Program-made: the position numbers and the translations under genes
Notes under the pieces: generated by a model
Told to the model about the DNA's origin: nothing
The model's database searches: none
The model's input: only the letters and a program-made list of their open reading frames with translations
Shown: piece after piece, positions 33,875 to 43,722 of the stretch
How positions within the stretch are numbered: the first letter of the stretch is position 1
How the letters are laid out: the number at the start of each line of letters is the position of its first letter
NCBI GenBank assembly: GCA_022425195.1
Contig: JAKMFX010000001.1
Span: 1-55,573, forward strand
DNA: 55,573 nucleotides
Reading direction: 5' to 3'
Origin: Flavobacteriales bacterium
Lineage (GTDB): Bacteria > Bacteroidota > Bacteroidia > Flavobacteriales > UBA7430

Positions 33875-35341
33875 TTATTTTGGCATTAAAATACTTATTT
33901 TTTTTCGCTTTTCGAGCATCATAACCCCAAAGATGTAGAGGAAACAAAGCAGGGTGCTGACAACGAAATAGTCGTCGTGCCAAAGTCCCCAAACGTAGAA
34001 GAGTGCGAGCGCGGAAATCAAGTAGGTAGAAATGTATTTCCAGTCATAGGAGATGGGGTAGTGGCGCCTGCTTAGCAAGAAGGACAACAAGCACATAGAG
34101 GCATAACAGATTAGGGTTGCCCATGCAGAGCCCACGTATGAGTAGCTTGGAATGAGAAGGATGTTTAAAAGGATGGTGATGAAGGCTCCGAAAACGGAAA
34201 TGTAAGCGCCATACCTCGTCCTTTCGCTTACCTTGTACCAAACAGACAGGTTGAAATACATCCCTAAAAATAAATTTGCGAGCAATAAAATAGGAACGAC
34301 TTCAAGCCCGACATGATAAGCTTCGTTTTGGATGAAGTGCTTGATGAGTTCTATGAAAACGTTTATGCTTAAAAAAATAAAACCCGTAAAAGCAACGAAG
34401 TACCGCATCACATTTGCGTATTGGATTTTTGCGTCTTTTTTTTCAGCTTGAGCGAAGAAAAAGGGTTCAGCCCCATAGCGAAAGGCCTGAATAAATAGGG
34501 TCATGAAAATGGAGATCTTATAGCAAGCACTGTAGATCCCTACCTGAGCAGTGGCCGTTTCCGGAGGCAATAAATATTCCAACAAAAGTCGGTCTGCCAT
34601 TTCGTTAGTCACGTAGGCAAGTCCACCAATTAATAGTGGAAAACCAAAGCGGCTCATTTTTTTCCAGAGCTCAAAATGGAAGCTTAGCCTTGTCTTGAAG
34701 ATCTCTGGGGAAAGCAGCACCAGCATTACGGCACTAGCAATTAAATTGGAAATGAAAATATAGCCAATTCCCAGAGAGGGCTCGTAAATAGAGGCGATAA
34801 TATCCACAGTGATTCCTTCCTTAATGAGGTAGGGGCAAAGCAGAAAAAAGAAAAGGTTAAAGCCAATATTTACTGCGATGTTGATCAAGCGAATGGAAGC
34901 AAAGCGCCAGGCTCTTTGCTCGACTCTTAATTTAGCGAAGGGAAGCGTACTTAAAACGTCAAATACAATGATGTATATCAGCCACTGTATGAATTTTGGT
35001 TGACTTGACACGTGCAATAAATCTGCTATTGATTCTGAAAAGTAGGAGGCAACACATAGAAATAGGAGGGAAGTACATATGAGAGAAATGAATGCTGTGC
35101 CCATCACTCTGTCGACATCTTCTTCTTTATTGACGTATCGGAAAAAAGCGGTTTCAAAGCCATAAGTCAATACCACCATCACAAAGGCGACAACGGCCAT
35201 CAGCTCGGAAAAGGTCCCGTAGGCTTCAGGTGCAAAAATACCAGTGTACAAGGGGACGAGCAAAAAGTTAAGCAAGCGACCCACAATACTACTAAGACCG
35301 TAGATTGCTGTTTGTCCTGCTAATTGATGAAGTATACTCAA
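33875..35341 (-). CDS. Polysaccharide flippase (MATE/Wzx-like)
   Basis: A 488-residue integral membrane protein with about 14 hydrophobic segments, starting [40 protein letters not shown] and continuing to a basic C-terminus. The N-terminal pattern (G..R.. N..L.P...F.P..YG) is that of Wzx/polysaccharide-biosynthesis flippases that move undecaprenyl-linked glycans or lipid intermediates across the inner membrane. It could also be a MurJ-like lipid II flippase. Being beside a nucleotidyltransferase and dut but far from the capsule locus (49.8-55.6 kb) gives no clear substrate. Confidence 0.85.
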   Translation of the reverse strand: MSILHQLAGQTAIYGLSSIVGRLLNFLLVPLYTGIFAPEAYGTFSELMAVVAFVMVVLTYGFETAFFRYVNKEEDVDRVMGTAFISLICTSLLFLCVASYFSESIADLLHVSSQPKFIQWLIYIIVFDVLSTLPFAKLRVEQRAWRFASIRLINIAVNIGFNLFFFLLCPYLIKEGITVDIIASIYEPSLGIGYIFISNLIASAVMLVLLSPEIFKTRLSFHFELWKKMSRFGFPLLIGGLAYVTNEMADRLLLEYLLPPETATAQVGIYSACYKISIFMTLFIQAFRYGAEPFFFAQAEKKDAKIQYANVMRYFVAFTGFIFLSINVFIELIKHFIQNEAYHVGLEVVPILLLANLFLGMYFNLSVWYKVSERTRYGAYISVFGAFITILLNILLIPSYSYVGSAWATLICYASMCLLSFLLSRRHYPISYDWKYISTYLISALALFYVWGLWHDDYFVVSTLLCFLYIFGVMMLEKRKKISILMPK

Positions 35342-35371
35342 GGGCTTATTTTTTGATATTAATTCCTAGGG

Positions 35372-36151
35372 CTAAAAGTTCGCTTTTCTTTTTTCTAAAA
35401 AGGCCATTGTTCCCTCTTTAAATTCTGGCGTGTTGAAACAGGAACCAAAAGTATTTATTTCATAGTCAAAACCATCTATTTTGTGTGCATAGCTTGCATT
35501 GATGCACTGAATGGCTTTTGAAAGTGCCGAGGGTGCATTCCTCATAATTTTATTTGCCATCTTTATTGCAGCCTCGGCTAAATCCTCTTGAGGAACAACA
35601 CTTGTCGTAATTCCATAATCTAAAGCCTTTGCTGCATCAATCATTTCTGCCGATAAAATCATATGCATGGCCCGTCCCTTACCAGCAATTTGAGCTAGGC
35701 GTTGTGTGCCTCCATAACCTGGGATGATCCCCAGGGAAGTCTCGGGCAAGCCCACAAGGGCGTTTTCAGCGAAAACACGAACATGTGCTGACAAAGCGAG
35801 TTCTAGGCCTCCCCCAAGAGCAAAGCCATTAACAGCAGCGATCACCGGTTTGGAAAGCTTGTCTATGAGATTGAAGAGTTCATGGTGCCCTTTCTGACTT
35901 AAGGCCTTCCCCTGCTCAATGGAAAAATTACTGAATTCAGAGATGTCTGCTCCGGCGACAAAGGCTTTTTTACCGGCCCCGGTCATGATAATGACTTTGA
36001 CTTTAGGGTCGTTCTCAGCAGCTTGAATACAGGTACTTAACTCTTCTATTGTGGCTTGATTCAGTGCATTTAATTTTGAAGGCCGATTGATGGTGATGGT
36101 TTGAAGGTGGCCTTCCGTTTCTACGAGAATATTTTTAAGACTTAGATGCAT
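35372..36151 (-). CDS. Enoyl-CoA hydratase/isomerase family protein
   Basis: Crotonase-fold enzyme, 259 residues. It has the oxyanion-hole segments AFVAGADISEF (about 63-73) and VNGFALGGGLELAL. Both acidic catalytic residues of a hydratase are present and correctly spaced: E117 (GGGLELAL) and E137 (LVGLPETSLGIIPGYGGTQ). That makes true hydration of 2-enoyl-CoA to 3-hydroxyacyl-CoA likely, in fatty-acid or amino-acid breakdown. Other enzymes of the pathway are not nearby. It follows the sensor kinase gene by 16 bases. Confidence 0.88.
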   Translation of the reverse strand: MHLSLKNILVETEGHLQTITINRPSKLNALNQATIEELSTCIQAAENDPKVKVIIMTGAGKKAFVAGADISEFSNFSIEQGKALSQKGHHELFNLIDKLSKPVIAAVNGFALGGGLELALSAHVRVFAENALVGLPETSLGIIPGYGGTQRLAQIAGKGRAMHMILSAEMIDAAKALDYGITTSVVPQEDLAEAAIKMANKIMRNAPSALSKAIQCINASYAHKIDGFDYEINTFGSCFNTPEFKEGTMAFLEKRKANF

Positions 36152-36167
36152 TTTTCAGTACGTAAAA

Positions 36168-37634
36168 TTAGTTTTTTTGATTCGAAAGGGGGATTTCAAT
36201 GTAAAAAGTAGTCCCCACATTTTCTATGGACTCAAAACGAATACTCCCTTTAAGGTCGTCAACAATCCGTTTGACAATTCCCAATCCAAGGCCCATTCCG
36301 CTATTTTTTGTCGTGAACTTGGGTTCAAATACTTTCTTTTGAAGGGGTTTTGCAATTCCCATTCCATTGTCTTTTATCGAAAGGACGGCGCTAGTTTCTT
36401 TAGCTTCTATAGTAACGCTGATAAGTGGGGTTTTATTTCCAGGTACAGCCTCACTGGCATTCTTCAGCATGTTGTTTAAGATTCGAATAAATTGGTTCTT
36501 ATCGGCGTGAACATAGCAGGGGGTAGCAGGTTTATTGAATTTGATGACCCCGGAGTCAAACAGCGCCAAAGTACTTTCCGTAATTTCCTCTAGGTTTAAT
36601 TTTTCTTTGTGCGTTGAGGGCATTCGTGCGAAATCTGAAAAAGCAGAGGCAATGTCTGATAAGGCATCTATTTGTTCAAGCATTGATGCGGTAAACTGTT
36701 TTGTATCATTTTCTAGATTGGGCGAATTCGGCGTCCTCCGGTCAAACATCTGAACACTTAACCTCATCGGTGTTAGTGGATTTTTAATTTCATGGGCGAC
36801 TTGTTTGGCCATTTCTTTCCAAGCGCTTTCTTTCTCATTTTGCGCAATCATTTCAGCGCTCTTCTCTAACTCTTTTACCATAAAATTATATTGCTTCACC
36901 AGTTGACCAATTTCATCAGAAGAGCTCCATTCTAAGGGCGTATAACGCATCTGTAGGGCGTTTATTCTCATAATCTCAGACAATCGCCGCATGGGCTCCG
37001 CTATATGTCGAGAGAGGAGAAAAGCCATGACGCTGGCAATGGTAAACAATAGGAGGTAGATAGGGGTGAGGGCCACAAGGTAAGCACGTAAATCTCGCTT
37101 GTAGTTTTCATCCAATTGAAAATAAGGGATGCTGATGATGGCTATGGGGTTTTCTTTTGTGTCTGTAATGTATTGATAGGAATTTAAAAATGCTTCACCC
37201 ATAGGCGTTTGTCCCTTCAAAATGGTGCTTTTCTTATTGTACAAATCGTTCAAAAAAGAACGTTCTAGCTTTCTGGGAATGCTTTTTTGAATCAGTTCTT
37301 TATTCGAACTGAGAATAAGCTCTCCACTTAAGTTGTAAATAACAATATCTAGCTTGTGAATGTCAGCGAGCTCATAGATCTTATGTTGGAATAAGTGAAA
37401 GATCGATTCTCCGCTGTGTTTCACTCCTTTCTGAGATTTAATGAAGTAGGTAATCGATGCAAGCGTAGCGGCTTCCTTTCTCGATAAGCGATGGTCGTGG
37501 TAAGTTTGATTTTGTTTTTTGAAGTTGTAATAGGTGTAGGTGCCAATAAAAAAGAAAGATCCCAAAATCAAAGCCAGCATGGACACGTAGATTCGTGTGC
37601 GTAATTTGTAGGAAGATGCAGTCGCTTTATTCAT
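36168..37634 (-). CDS. NtrY-like sensor histidine kinase
   Basis: Membrane-bound sensor kinase of 488 residues. Transmembrane helices are at about 17-36 and 188-208, with a periplasmic sensing domain between them. A HAMP domain follows (LSRHIAEPMRRLSEIM), then the dimerisation H-box VAHEIKNPLTPMRLSVQ (H281). The ATPase domain has N-box NMLKNASEAV, G1 DNGMGI and GMGLGLGIVKRIV. The KNPLTPMRLS H-box resembles NtrY-type kinases. No response regulator is adjacent, so the partner is unknown. I chose ATG 37634; the frame extends three codons to a TTG at 37643. Confidence 0.9.
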   Translation of the reverse strand: MNKATASSYKLRTRIYVSMLALILGSFFFIGTYTYYNFKKQNQTYHDHRLSRKEAATLASITYFIKSQKGVKHSGESIFHLFQHKIYELADIHKLDIVIYNLSGELILSSNKELIQKSIPRKLERSFLNDLYNKKSTILKGQTPMGEAFLNSYQYITDTKENPIAIISIPYFQLDENYKRDLRAYLVALTPIYLLLFTIASVMAFLLSRHIAEPMRRLSEIMRINALQMRYTPLEWSSSDEIGQLVKQYNFMVKELEKSAEMIAQNEKESAWKEMAKQVAHEIKNPLTPMRLSVQMFDRRTPNSPNLENDTKQFTASMLEQIDALSDIASAFSDFARMPSTHKEKLNLEEITESTLALFDSGVIKFNKPATPCYVHADKNQFIRILNNMLKNASEAVPGNKTPLISVTIEAKETSAVLSIKDNGMGIAKPLQKKVFEPKFTTKNSGMGLGLGIVKRIVDDLKGSIRFESIENVGTTFYIEIPLSNQKN

Positions 37635-37759
37635 GAATACCAAAGATAAAAGAATTCTTCAGTTTCATGTAAAAGGCCACAAATTGCCTATCTTCAGACC
37701 TCCAATATTCTTTTTGCATTCAAGGGGAACATTTAATAATTTAGGCAAAAATTTTTTTT

Positions 37760-38614
37760 ATGAGCACAGCCATCATGTTGATCCATTGCCCCGATGAAAA
37801 AGGGATTATTTTGTCCGTTACCGACTTTATCTCCAAACATCAGGGAAATATTGTTGATTTAGATCAGCATGTCGATAATCAGCGAAAAATATTTTTCATG
37901 CGGGTTGAGTGGACCCTCGATGAATTTTCATTGTCTAGGGATGCCATAGCAAATCAATTTGACATTGACGTTGCCAACAAGTACCAGATGCAGTACAAGA
38001 TTCACTTTAGTGATGAAAAGCTGAGAATGGCCCTTATGGTGTCTAAGATGGACCACTGCTTTAATGATATTCTTTCTAGATACCGTTCTGGAGAGTTGAA
38101 TGTAGAAATCCCTTTGATCATAAGCAATCACCCGGACATGGAAGAAACGGCAAAGCTTTTTAACATTCCGTTTTACTGCATCCCAGTCACCAAGGATACA
38201 AAGGTTGCTCAAGAAGAGAAGCAATTAAAATTATTATCAGAGTACAATATTGAGTTTGTAGTTCTAGCGAGATATATGCAAATTTTGAGTGAGAACTTCA
38301 TAAATCACTACCCGAATAAAGTCATCAATATTCACCATTCCTTCCTTCCTGCTTTCCCGGGAGCAAAGCCTTACCATTCAGCGCATGAAAGAGGGGTGAA
38401 AATTATTGGAGCGACCAGTCATTATGTTACGGCCGAGCTAGATGCGGGCCCAATCATTGAGCAGAACGTTGCTCATGTAAGCCATAAAGACAGTGTGGAA
38501 GACTTAGTACGAAAAGGGAGAGACATAGAGAAAGTGGTACTCTCACGAGCCATATGGCACCACACCAATAGGTGCATTCTATCTTACGCCAACCGAACCG
38601 TAATCTTTGAATAA
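37760..38614 (+). CDS. purU: Formyltetrahydrofolate deformylase
   Basis: Hydrolyses 10-formyl-tetrahydrofolate to formate and tetrahydrofolate, balancing one-carbon pools. The 284-residue product has an N-terminal ACT domain (LIHCPDEKGIILSVTDFISK, residues 7-26) and a formyltransferase domain. The latter has LVSKMDHC-type linker sequence (ALMVSKMDHCFNDIL), the catalytic NIHHSFLPAFPGAKPYH and the final catalytic Asp in TAELDAGPIIEQ. The ACT domain separates it from PurN. It is divergent from the sensor kinase and ends at a strong bidirectional terminator. Confidence 0.95.
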   Translation: MSTAIMLIHCPDEKGIILSVTDFISKHQGNIVDLDQHVDNQRKIFFMRVEWTLDEFSLSRDAIANQFDIDVANKYQMQYKIHFSDEKLRMALMVSKMDHCFNDILSRYRSGELNVEIPLIISNHPDMEETAKLFNIPFYCIPVTKDTKVAQEEKQLKLLSEYNIEFVVLARYMQILSENFINHYPNKVINIHHSFLPAFPGAKPYHSAHERGVKIIGATSHYVTAELDAGPIIEQNVAHVSHKDSVEDLVRKGRDIEKVVLSRAIWHHTNRCILSYANRTVIFE

Positions 38615-38615
38615 T

Positions 38616-38647
38616 AAAAAAGCCCCGATATTTCGGGGCTTTTTTAT
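38616..38647. terminator. Bidirectional terminator between purU and atpG
   Basis: AAAAAAGCCCCGA and TCGGGGCTTTTTT form a perfect GC-rich stem around a TATT-type loop, flanked by A and T runs on either side. It terminates purU on the plus strand and the ATP synthase operon on the minus strand. Confidence 0.9.
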
Positions 38648-38663
38648 TTAAGTGTTTTACTTA

Positions 38664-39527
38664 TCATCCTTGCTTCAAGGCTTCGGCACCACCTACAATC
38701 TCGAGGATCTCGTTGGTAATAGCGGCCTGTCTTTGGCGGTTGTAAGTTAGCGTCAACTCGCCTTTTAGTTCGTTGGCATTGTCTGTTGCTTTGTGCATGG
38801 CTGTCATACGCGCGCCATGTTCAGAGGCATGAGAATCTAAAAGAGATTTATAAAATTGAATCTTTAAAGATTTAGGAATCAGATCCACAACAATAGAGGT
38901 CTTTGAAGGCTCAAAAATGTAATCTGCATTTACCTCTGCACCTTCATTTTCTTCAGCCACAACAGGAATGAATTGTTGTGTGATTACTTCTTGTGTCGCA
39001 GCATTTTTAAACTCGTTATAGATGATTTCAACTTTATCGAACTGTCCGTCAACGAAAGCATCCATCACTTCTTGAGCCATCACGGAAACGCGGTCGTAAT
39101 TCAAGTCGTTAAAGATTTCTGCATTGGAGTTGAAGACGGTGTGTTTTCCAGCAAAATAGTCCGCAGATCTTTTACCAATGGCATACACCTCTACTTCTGT
39201 ACCTGCATACTCTTTAATGCGCTGCTCTGTAGCTTTAAAAATGTTCGCATTGAATGCGCCGCACAAACCTCTGTTTGAAGCAATGGCAACGATAAGGACT
39301 TTTTTAACCTCTCTTTCTTGGCTGTAAACCCCTTCGGAAGACCCTTCAAGTGTAGCACTAATGTTCACTAAGATCTCACGTAACTTTTCAGCATAGGGTC
39401 GCATTTGAGTAATTGCGTCCTGAGCTCTTTTTAACTTTGCTGCCGATACCATCTTCATAGCACTGGTAATTTGCATCGTAGAAGCTACAGAACCTATTCG
39501 AGTACGTATTTCTTTTAAGTTAGCCAT
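38664..39527 (-). CDS. atpG: ATP synthase gamma subunit
   Basis: Central rotor shaft of the F1 motor. The 287-residue product starts with the conserved MANLKEIRTRIGSV and MQITSAMKMVSAAKLKRAQ, has NRGLCGAFNANIFK, and ends with the conserved helix RQAAITNEILEIVGGAEAL. It is the last gene of the atpB-to-atpG run; atpD and atpC, which follow in many bacteria, are absent and the operon ends at the terminator. Confidence 0.97.
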   Translation of the reverse strand: MANLKEIRTRIGSVASTMQITSAMKMVSAAKLKRAQDAITQMRPYAEKLREILVNISATLEGSSEGVYSQEREVKKVLIVAIASNRGLCGAFNANIFKATEQRIKEYAGTEVEVYAIGKRSADYFAGKHTVFNSNAEIFNDLNYDRVSVMAQEVMDAFVDGQFDKVEIIYNEFKNAATQEVITQQFIPVVAEENEGAEVNADYIFEPSKTSIVVDLIPKSLKIQFYKSLLDSHASEHGARMTAMHKATDNANELKGELTLTYNRQRQAAITNEILEIVGGAEALKQG

Positions 39528-39543
39528 TTGAAAATCTATTGAA

Positions 39544-39565
39544 AGTGAAGGCCTAAGCCTTCACT
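39544..39565 (-). promoter_or_regulatory. Intercistronic hairpin between atpA and atpG
   Basis: AGTGAAGGC and GCCTTCACT form a perfect 9-bp stem with a four-base loop in the 46-base gap between atpA and atpG. No T run follows, so it is more likely an mRNA-processing or stability element than a terminator. Confidence 0.6.
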
Positions 39566-39573
39566 CGTTCCAT

Positions 39574-41151
39574 TTATTCGTATTTAGATGAAATTTCAGC
39601 GGCTGCGGATTCAATAGCTGCCGTAGCTTCACTTGTCAATTTACCTGCTTTCAAAGACGCCAACTCTGTTGCGTATTTGCTTTTCATGAATGACAAGAAC
39701 TCTTCTTCGAATTCTTTTACTTTCTCAACAGGAACTTTTGACATTAAGTTTTTAGTACCACAGTAAATGATGGCAACTTGTTCTTCAACCGGTAGTGGAG
39801 AGTTCAAGCCTTGCTTTAACATTTCAACGTTACGCTTACCTTTGTTAATTACGAGTAAAGTCGCATCATCAAGGTCAGATCCAAATTTAGCAAAGGCTTC
39901 CAGTTCACGGAACTGAGCTTGGTCAAGCTTCAAGGTACCTGCTACTTTCTTCATCGATTTAATCTGCGCAGAACCCCCTACACGAGATACTGAGATCCCC
40001 ACGTTGATGGCTGGACGAACTCCAGAGTTGAACAAGTCAGCCTCTAGGAAGATTTGCCCATCAGTAATCGAAATTACGTTTGTTGGAATGTATGCAGATA
40101 CATCACCTGCTTGTGTTTCGATAATTGGAAGTGCTGTAAGAGAACCACCACCTTTAACGATACCTTTGATGGATTCTGGAAGGTCATTCATCCCTTGAGC
40201 AATCGCGTCAGAGGCATTTACCTTTGCGGCACGCTCTAATAATCTTGAGTGCAAGAAGAATACATCACCAGGGTATGCCTCACGTCCTGGAGGTCTTCTT
40301 AAAAGAAGGGATACCTCACGGTAAGCCACCGCTTGTTTTGACAAGTCATCATATACAATAAGACCATGACGACCTGTATCTCTAAAGAACTCACCGATGG
40401 CAGCACCGGCAAATGGAGCATAGAACTGCATTGGAGCAGGGTCTGATGCATTGGCAGCAACAATAACTGTGTAGGCCATTGCACCTGCTTCTTCTAATGT
40501 TTTTACAATGTTTGCTACGGTTGAACCTTTTTGTCCAATAGCAACGTATATACAGTAAACGGGCTCACCTGCCTCGTAAAATTCTTTTTGGTTGATGATG
40601 GTGTCAATCGCCACAGAAGTTTTCCCTGTCTGACGGTCACCAATAATCAATTCACGCTGACCACGTCCAATAGGAATCATGGCATCCACAGCTTTAATAC
40701 CTGTTTGAAGCGGCTCGTTTACCGGCTGACGGTAAATAACACCTGGAGCGGTTCGCTCAAGAGGCATTTCGTAGGTGGTACCCGTGATTGGTCCTTTACC
40801 ATCAATTGGGTTACCCAGTGTGTCAACAACTCTCCCTAACATCCCATCACCAACATTGATAGAAGCAATACGAGAAGTTCTTTTTACGGTATCACCTTCT
40901 TTAATACCTTTTGAAGAACCCAATAATACGGCACCAACATTGTCCTCTTCAAGGTTCAATACAATACCCTGTAGTCCGGATTGAAACTCAATCAACTCAC
41001 CAGAACTTACGTTACTAAGTCCGTGTACACGAGCAATACCATCTCCTACTTGAAGAACGGTACCTACTTCAGCAATTTCTGCCTCTGTTTTAAGGCCTGA
41101 AAGTTGCTCTTTTAATATTGCTGATACTTCAGCGGGTTTAACACTTGCCAT
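39574..41151 (-). CDS. atpA: ATP synthase alpha subunit
   Basis: Nucleotide-binding, non-catalytic subunit of the F1 head. The 525-residue product has Walker [14 protein letters not shown], the family signature [17 protein letters not shown] with the arginine finger, and the delta-binding N-terminal region. It lies five bases from atpH. A hairpin (39544-39565) separates it from atpG. Confidence 0.98.
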   Translation of the reverse strand: MASVKPAEVSAILKEQLSGLKTEAEIAEVGTVLQVGDGIARVHGLSNVSSGELIEFQSGLQGIVLNLEEDNVGAVLLGSSKGIKEGDTVKRTSRIASINVGDGMLGRVVDTLGNPIDGKGPITGTTYEMPLERTAPGVIYRQPVNEPLQTGIKAVDAMIPIGRGQRELIIGDRQTGKTSVAIDTIINQKEFYEAGEPVYCIYVAIGQKGSTVANIVKTLEEAGAMAYTVIVAANASDPAPMQFYAPFAGAAIGEFFRDTGRHGLIVYDDLSKQAVAYREVSLLLRRPPGREAYPGDVFFLHSRLLERAAKVNASDAIAQGMNDLPESIKGIVKGGGSLTALPIIETQAGDVSAYIPTNVISITDGQIFLEADLFNSGVRPAINVGISVSRVGGSAQIKSMKKVAGTLKLDQAQFRELEAFAKFGSDLDDATLLVINKGKRNVEMLKQGLNSPLPVEEQVAIIYCGTKNLMSKVPVEKVKEFEEEFLSFMKSKYATELASLKAGKLTSEATAAIESAAAEISSKYE

Positions 41152-41156
41152 AATTA

Positions 41157-41714
41157 TTATTCTTTGATGTTCGGGTTAGAAACAAATTCTCTTTTTAACT
41201 TTTGTAGTTTGTTAGCAACACTTGCATTGAACTCAAGATCGCCAACACGAAGGACAAAACCTCCGATGATGCTTTCGTCGATGTGTTCTTCTACTTGAAC
41301 TTCGGCCTCACCTACTATAGATTTCAGTTGGGACAAAACTTCGGTTCTTATATCTTCTGTAATTGCGGCCGCAGTAGTTACACTTGCCGACACAATATTT
41401 TTGTATTCGTTGTATAAAGCGATGAAGTTCTCAGCCACAGCGCCTAAAATAGCTTCACGTTTTTTATCTGTAAGCACGTTCAGGAAGGCTAGAGACGTTT
41501 CGGAAATTACCTTTCCGAAAATTTCGTTGAGGATGAGGCTTTTTTTGTCCGTTTTAACGACGGGGCTATTCAGCATATTCCTGAAATCCTGATTTTCCTC
41601 GCAAACCGATTTAATCGTTAGCATGTCTTCCTTTACTTGCTCAAGAACATCGCGTTCTTTAGCTAAAGAAATCAAAGACTTTGCATAGCGTTGGGCTACT
41701 CTGGTTTCCTTCAT
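41157..41714 (-). CDS. atpH: ATP synthase delta subunit
   Basis: Peripheral-stalk subunit that ties the b subunits to alpha. The 185-residue product starts [18 protein letters not shown], the usual delta opening, contains [12 protein letters not shown], and ends with the signature [26 protein letters not shown]. It lies six bases from atpF and five from atpA. Confidence 0.96.
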   Translation of the reverse strand: MKETRVAQRYAKSLISLAKERDVLEQVKEDMLTIKSVCEENQDFRNMLNSPVVKTDKKSLILNEIFGKVISETSLAFLNVLTDKKREAILGAVAENFIALYNEYKNIVSASVTTAAAITEDIRTEVLSQLKSIVGEAEVQVEEHIDESIIGGFVLRVGDLEFNASVANKLQKLKREFVSNPNIKE

Positions 41715-41720
41715 CTCTAA

Positions 41721-42215
41721 TTAGTTAAGCTTAACGTCTTTGAGCATTTCTGAGATGTAAGCGTTCTGCTTATCAGCATCTTTCAATTCTGCTTTTAATA
41801 CTTTCTCTGCAATTTCAACAGACAAAGCCCCCACAGAACTTTTCAATTCTGAAATGGCTGCTGCCTTTTCATTTTCTATGACAGATTTTGCAGAGGCAAT
41901 CAGCTTATCAGCTTCTTCTTTTGCACTGTTTTTGGCTTCTGAAACAATCGTTGCCTTCATATCTCTGGCCTCTTTGAGCATTTCGTCTCTTTCAGCGCGA
42001 GCTTCTTTCAGTACACGATCATTATCGGCTTTTAATGTAGCCATTTCATTTCGAGCGTTTTCTGCAGCTTCTAAAGCGTCTTTTATAGAGCTTTCACGCG
42101 TCTCTACGGCTCCAAGGATTGGCGACCAAGCAAATTTCTTAAGAAGAAACATCAAGATCAAAAAGGATAAGGTAGTCCAAAAAATCAATCCTATCTGAGG
42201 TGTAATTAAATCCAT
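41721..42215 (-). CDS. atpF: ATP synthase b subunit
   Basis: Membrane-anchored stator subunit. The 164-residue product has one N-terminal membrane helix (about 7-26, QIGLIFWTTLSFLILMFLLK) followed by a long Ala/Glu/Lys-rich coiled coil, as expected. An intercistronic hairpin (42247-42277) lies between it and atpE. Confidence 0.96.
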   Translation of the reverse strand: MDLITPQIGLIFWTTLSFLILMFLLKKFAWSPILGAVETRESSIKDALEAAENARNEMATLKADNDRVLKEARAERDEMLKEARDMKATIVSEAKNSAKEEADKLIASAKSVIENEKAAAISELKSSVGALSVEIAEKVLKAELKDADKQNAYISEMLKDVKLN

Positions 42216-42246
42216 GTTTTATTTTTTTTGTTTTGAATTTGAAAAA

Positions 42247-42277
42247 CAAACCTTTCAGGCAATCCCTGAAAGATTTG
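42247..42277 (-). promoter_or_regulatory. Intercistronic hairpin between atpE and atpF
   Basis: CAAACCTTTCAGG pairs with CCTGAAAGATTTG through 12 base pairs with one C-A mismatch, around a five-base loop, in the 76-base gap after atpE. On the minus strand it runs into GTTTTTC, a partial T run. It could stabilise an atpB-atpE 3' end or partly terminate transcription, raising c-subunit output above that of downstream subunits. Confidence 0.6.
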
Positions 42278-42291
42278 TTTTAACAACAAAT

Positions 42292-42522
<231 letters not shown>

Positions 42523-42541
42523 TTAAACAAAAAACTCATAA

Positions 42542-43585
42542 TTAATGATGATCATGCTCCTCAACAGCCATTCCAATGAATAAAGCCGATAAGAGCGTGA
42601 ATATATATGCTTGTATCGCAGCTACTAATAGCTCCAACACATTCATAAACAATACAAAACCTACTGATACAGGCGCGATCGCAACACTCTTAAAGATGAA
42701 AATCAAAGAAATCAAACTTAAGATGATGATGTGACCCGCAGTGATGTTTGCAAACAAACGAATCAATAGGGCAATCGGTTTTGCTAAGATCCCCATCACT
42801 TCAACAGGAATCATAATAGGTGCAAGCCATACAGGCACACCAGGAGTTGCAAAAATATGTTTCCAGTAATCTTTGTTTCCATTCAAGTTGGTGATCAAGA
42901 ACGTGATGAGGGCAAGGGTAACGGTAAATGAAATGTTACCCGTCAGGTTGGCTGACCCAGGGAAAAATGGCACCAAACCAATCAGGTTATTGATCCAAAT
43001 GAAAAAGAAAACGGTGAGTAAGTAGGGTAAAAATTTATCTGCCTTTTTGCCAATGTTAGGAATGGCGATATCGTCACGAACGAAAAGCACCAAAGGCTCC
43101 ATAAATGAGGCTAGCCCTCTAGGGATGACATTCCCCTTACGATACGTTCTTCCCACCGAGATAAAGATCGATAGGATGATGATTAATGACAAGAACATAG
43201 AGAATACGTTCTTGGTAATTGAGAAGTCTATAGGGTGTAGCCCACTTAATTCGGTGATGTGTCCGTGGTCGAGACGGTACGTTCGGTTTCCGCGAACGAC
43301 ATCGGCATGACCATGATCAAATGCACTGGACATGAAAACGTCCAAATGACCATCTGTTAATAATATAACCGGTAAGGGTAAAGACACCGGGTGTTCAACC
43401 CCTTGGTCGTCTACGTAGTCTAAAATGTGAAATTCATGGGCATCAGCAATGTGATGCATAATCACCTTTACCGCATCAAACTCTTTTTCATCTCCTTGCT
43501 CAGCACTTCCCGAACCCGCAAATAAACTTACACTCGTTGCTAATAAGGCTGCAAATATTACTATGGACTTCAATGTAGTTTTCAT
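42542..43585 (-). CDS. atpB: ATP synthase a subunit with long N-terminal periplasmic domain
   Basis: Stator proton channel of Fo. The 347-residue protein is long for the family. It begins with a signal-peptide-like helix (about 8-24, ending SLFAGSGS) and a His-rich extracytoplasmic segment of about 100 residues (HHIADAHEFHIL, DHGHADVV, LDHGHITEL). The conserved membrane domain follows, with the channel Arg in AKPIALLIRLFANITAGH. It ends MAVEEHDHH. Extended AtpB proteins of this kind are, to my knowledge, usual in Bacteroidota; the role of the added domain is not clear to me. It lies 40 bases upstream of atpE. Confidence 0.95.
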   Translation of the reverse strand: MKTTLKSIVIFAALLATSVSLFAGSGSAEQGDEKEFDAVKVIMHHIADAHEFHILDYVDDQGVEHPVSLPLPVILLTDGHLDVFMSSAFDHGHADVVRGNRTYRLDHGHITELSGLHPIDFSITKNVFSMFLSLIIILSIFISVGRTYRKGNVIPRGLASFMEPLVLFVRDDIAIPNIGKKADKFLPYLLTVFFFIWINNLIGLVPFFPGSANLTGNISFTVTLALITFLITNLNGNKDYWKHIFATPGVPVWLAPIMIPVEVMGILAKPIALLIRLFANITAGHIIILSLISLIFIFKSVAIAPVSVGFVLFMNVLELLVAAIQAYIFTLLSALFIGMAVEEHDHH

Positions 43586-43626
43586 CTAGTTTTCAAGTGG
43601 TTTTGTTCCCCTTTAAAAAATCCTTG

Positions 43627-43634
43627 CAAAAATA
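43627..43634 (-). promoter_or_regulatory. -7 box upstream of atpB
   Basis: TATTTTTG on the minus strand matches TAnnTTTG and lies 41 bases before the atpB ATG. No -33 TTG is visible. It would allow atpBEFHAG to be transcribed separately from the atpZ/bactofilin genes upstream. Confidence 0.35.
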
Positions 43635-43722
43635 GACAATATTCTTAAATGACGAAGAATAATTCTAACTTATGAATCCAGAATTACTTCGATGTATATA
43701 AATACGGGGCTTGTGTGAAAAT

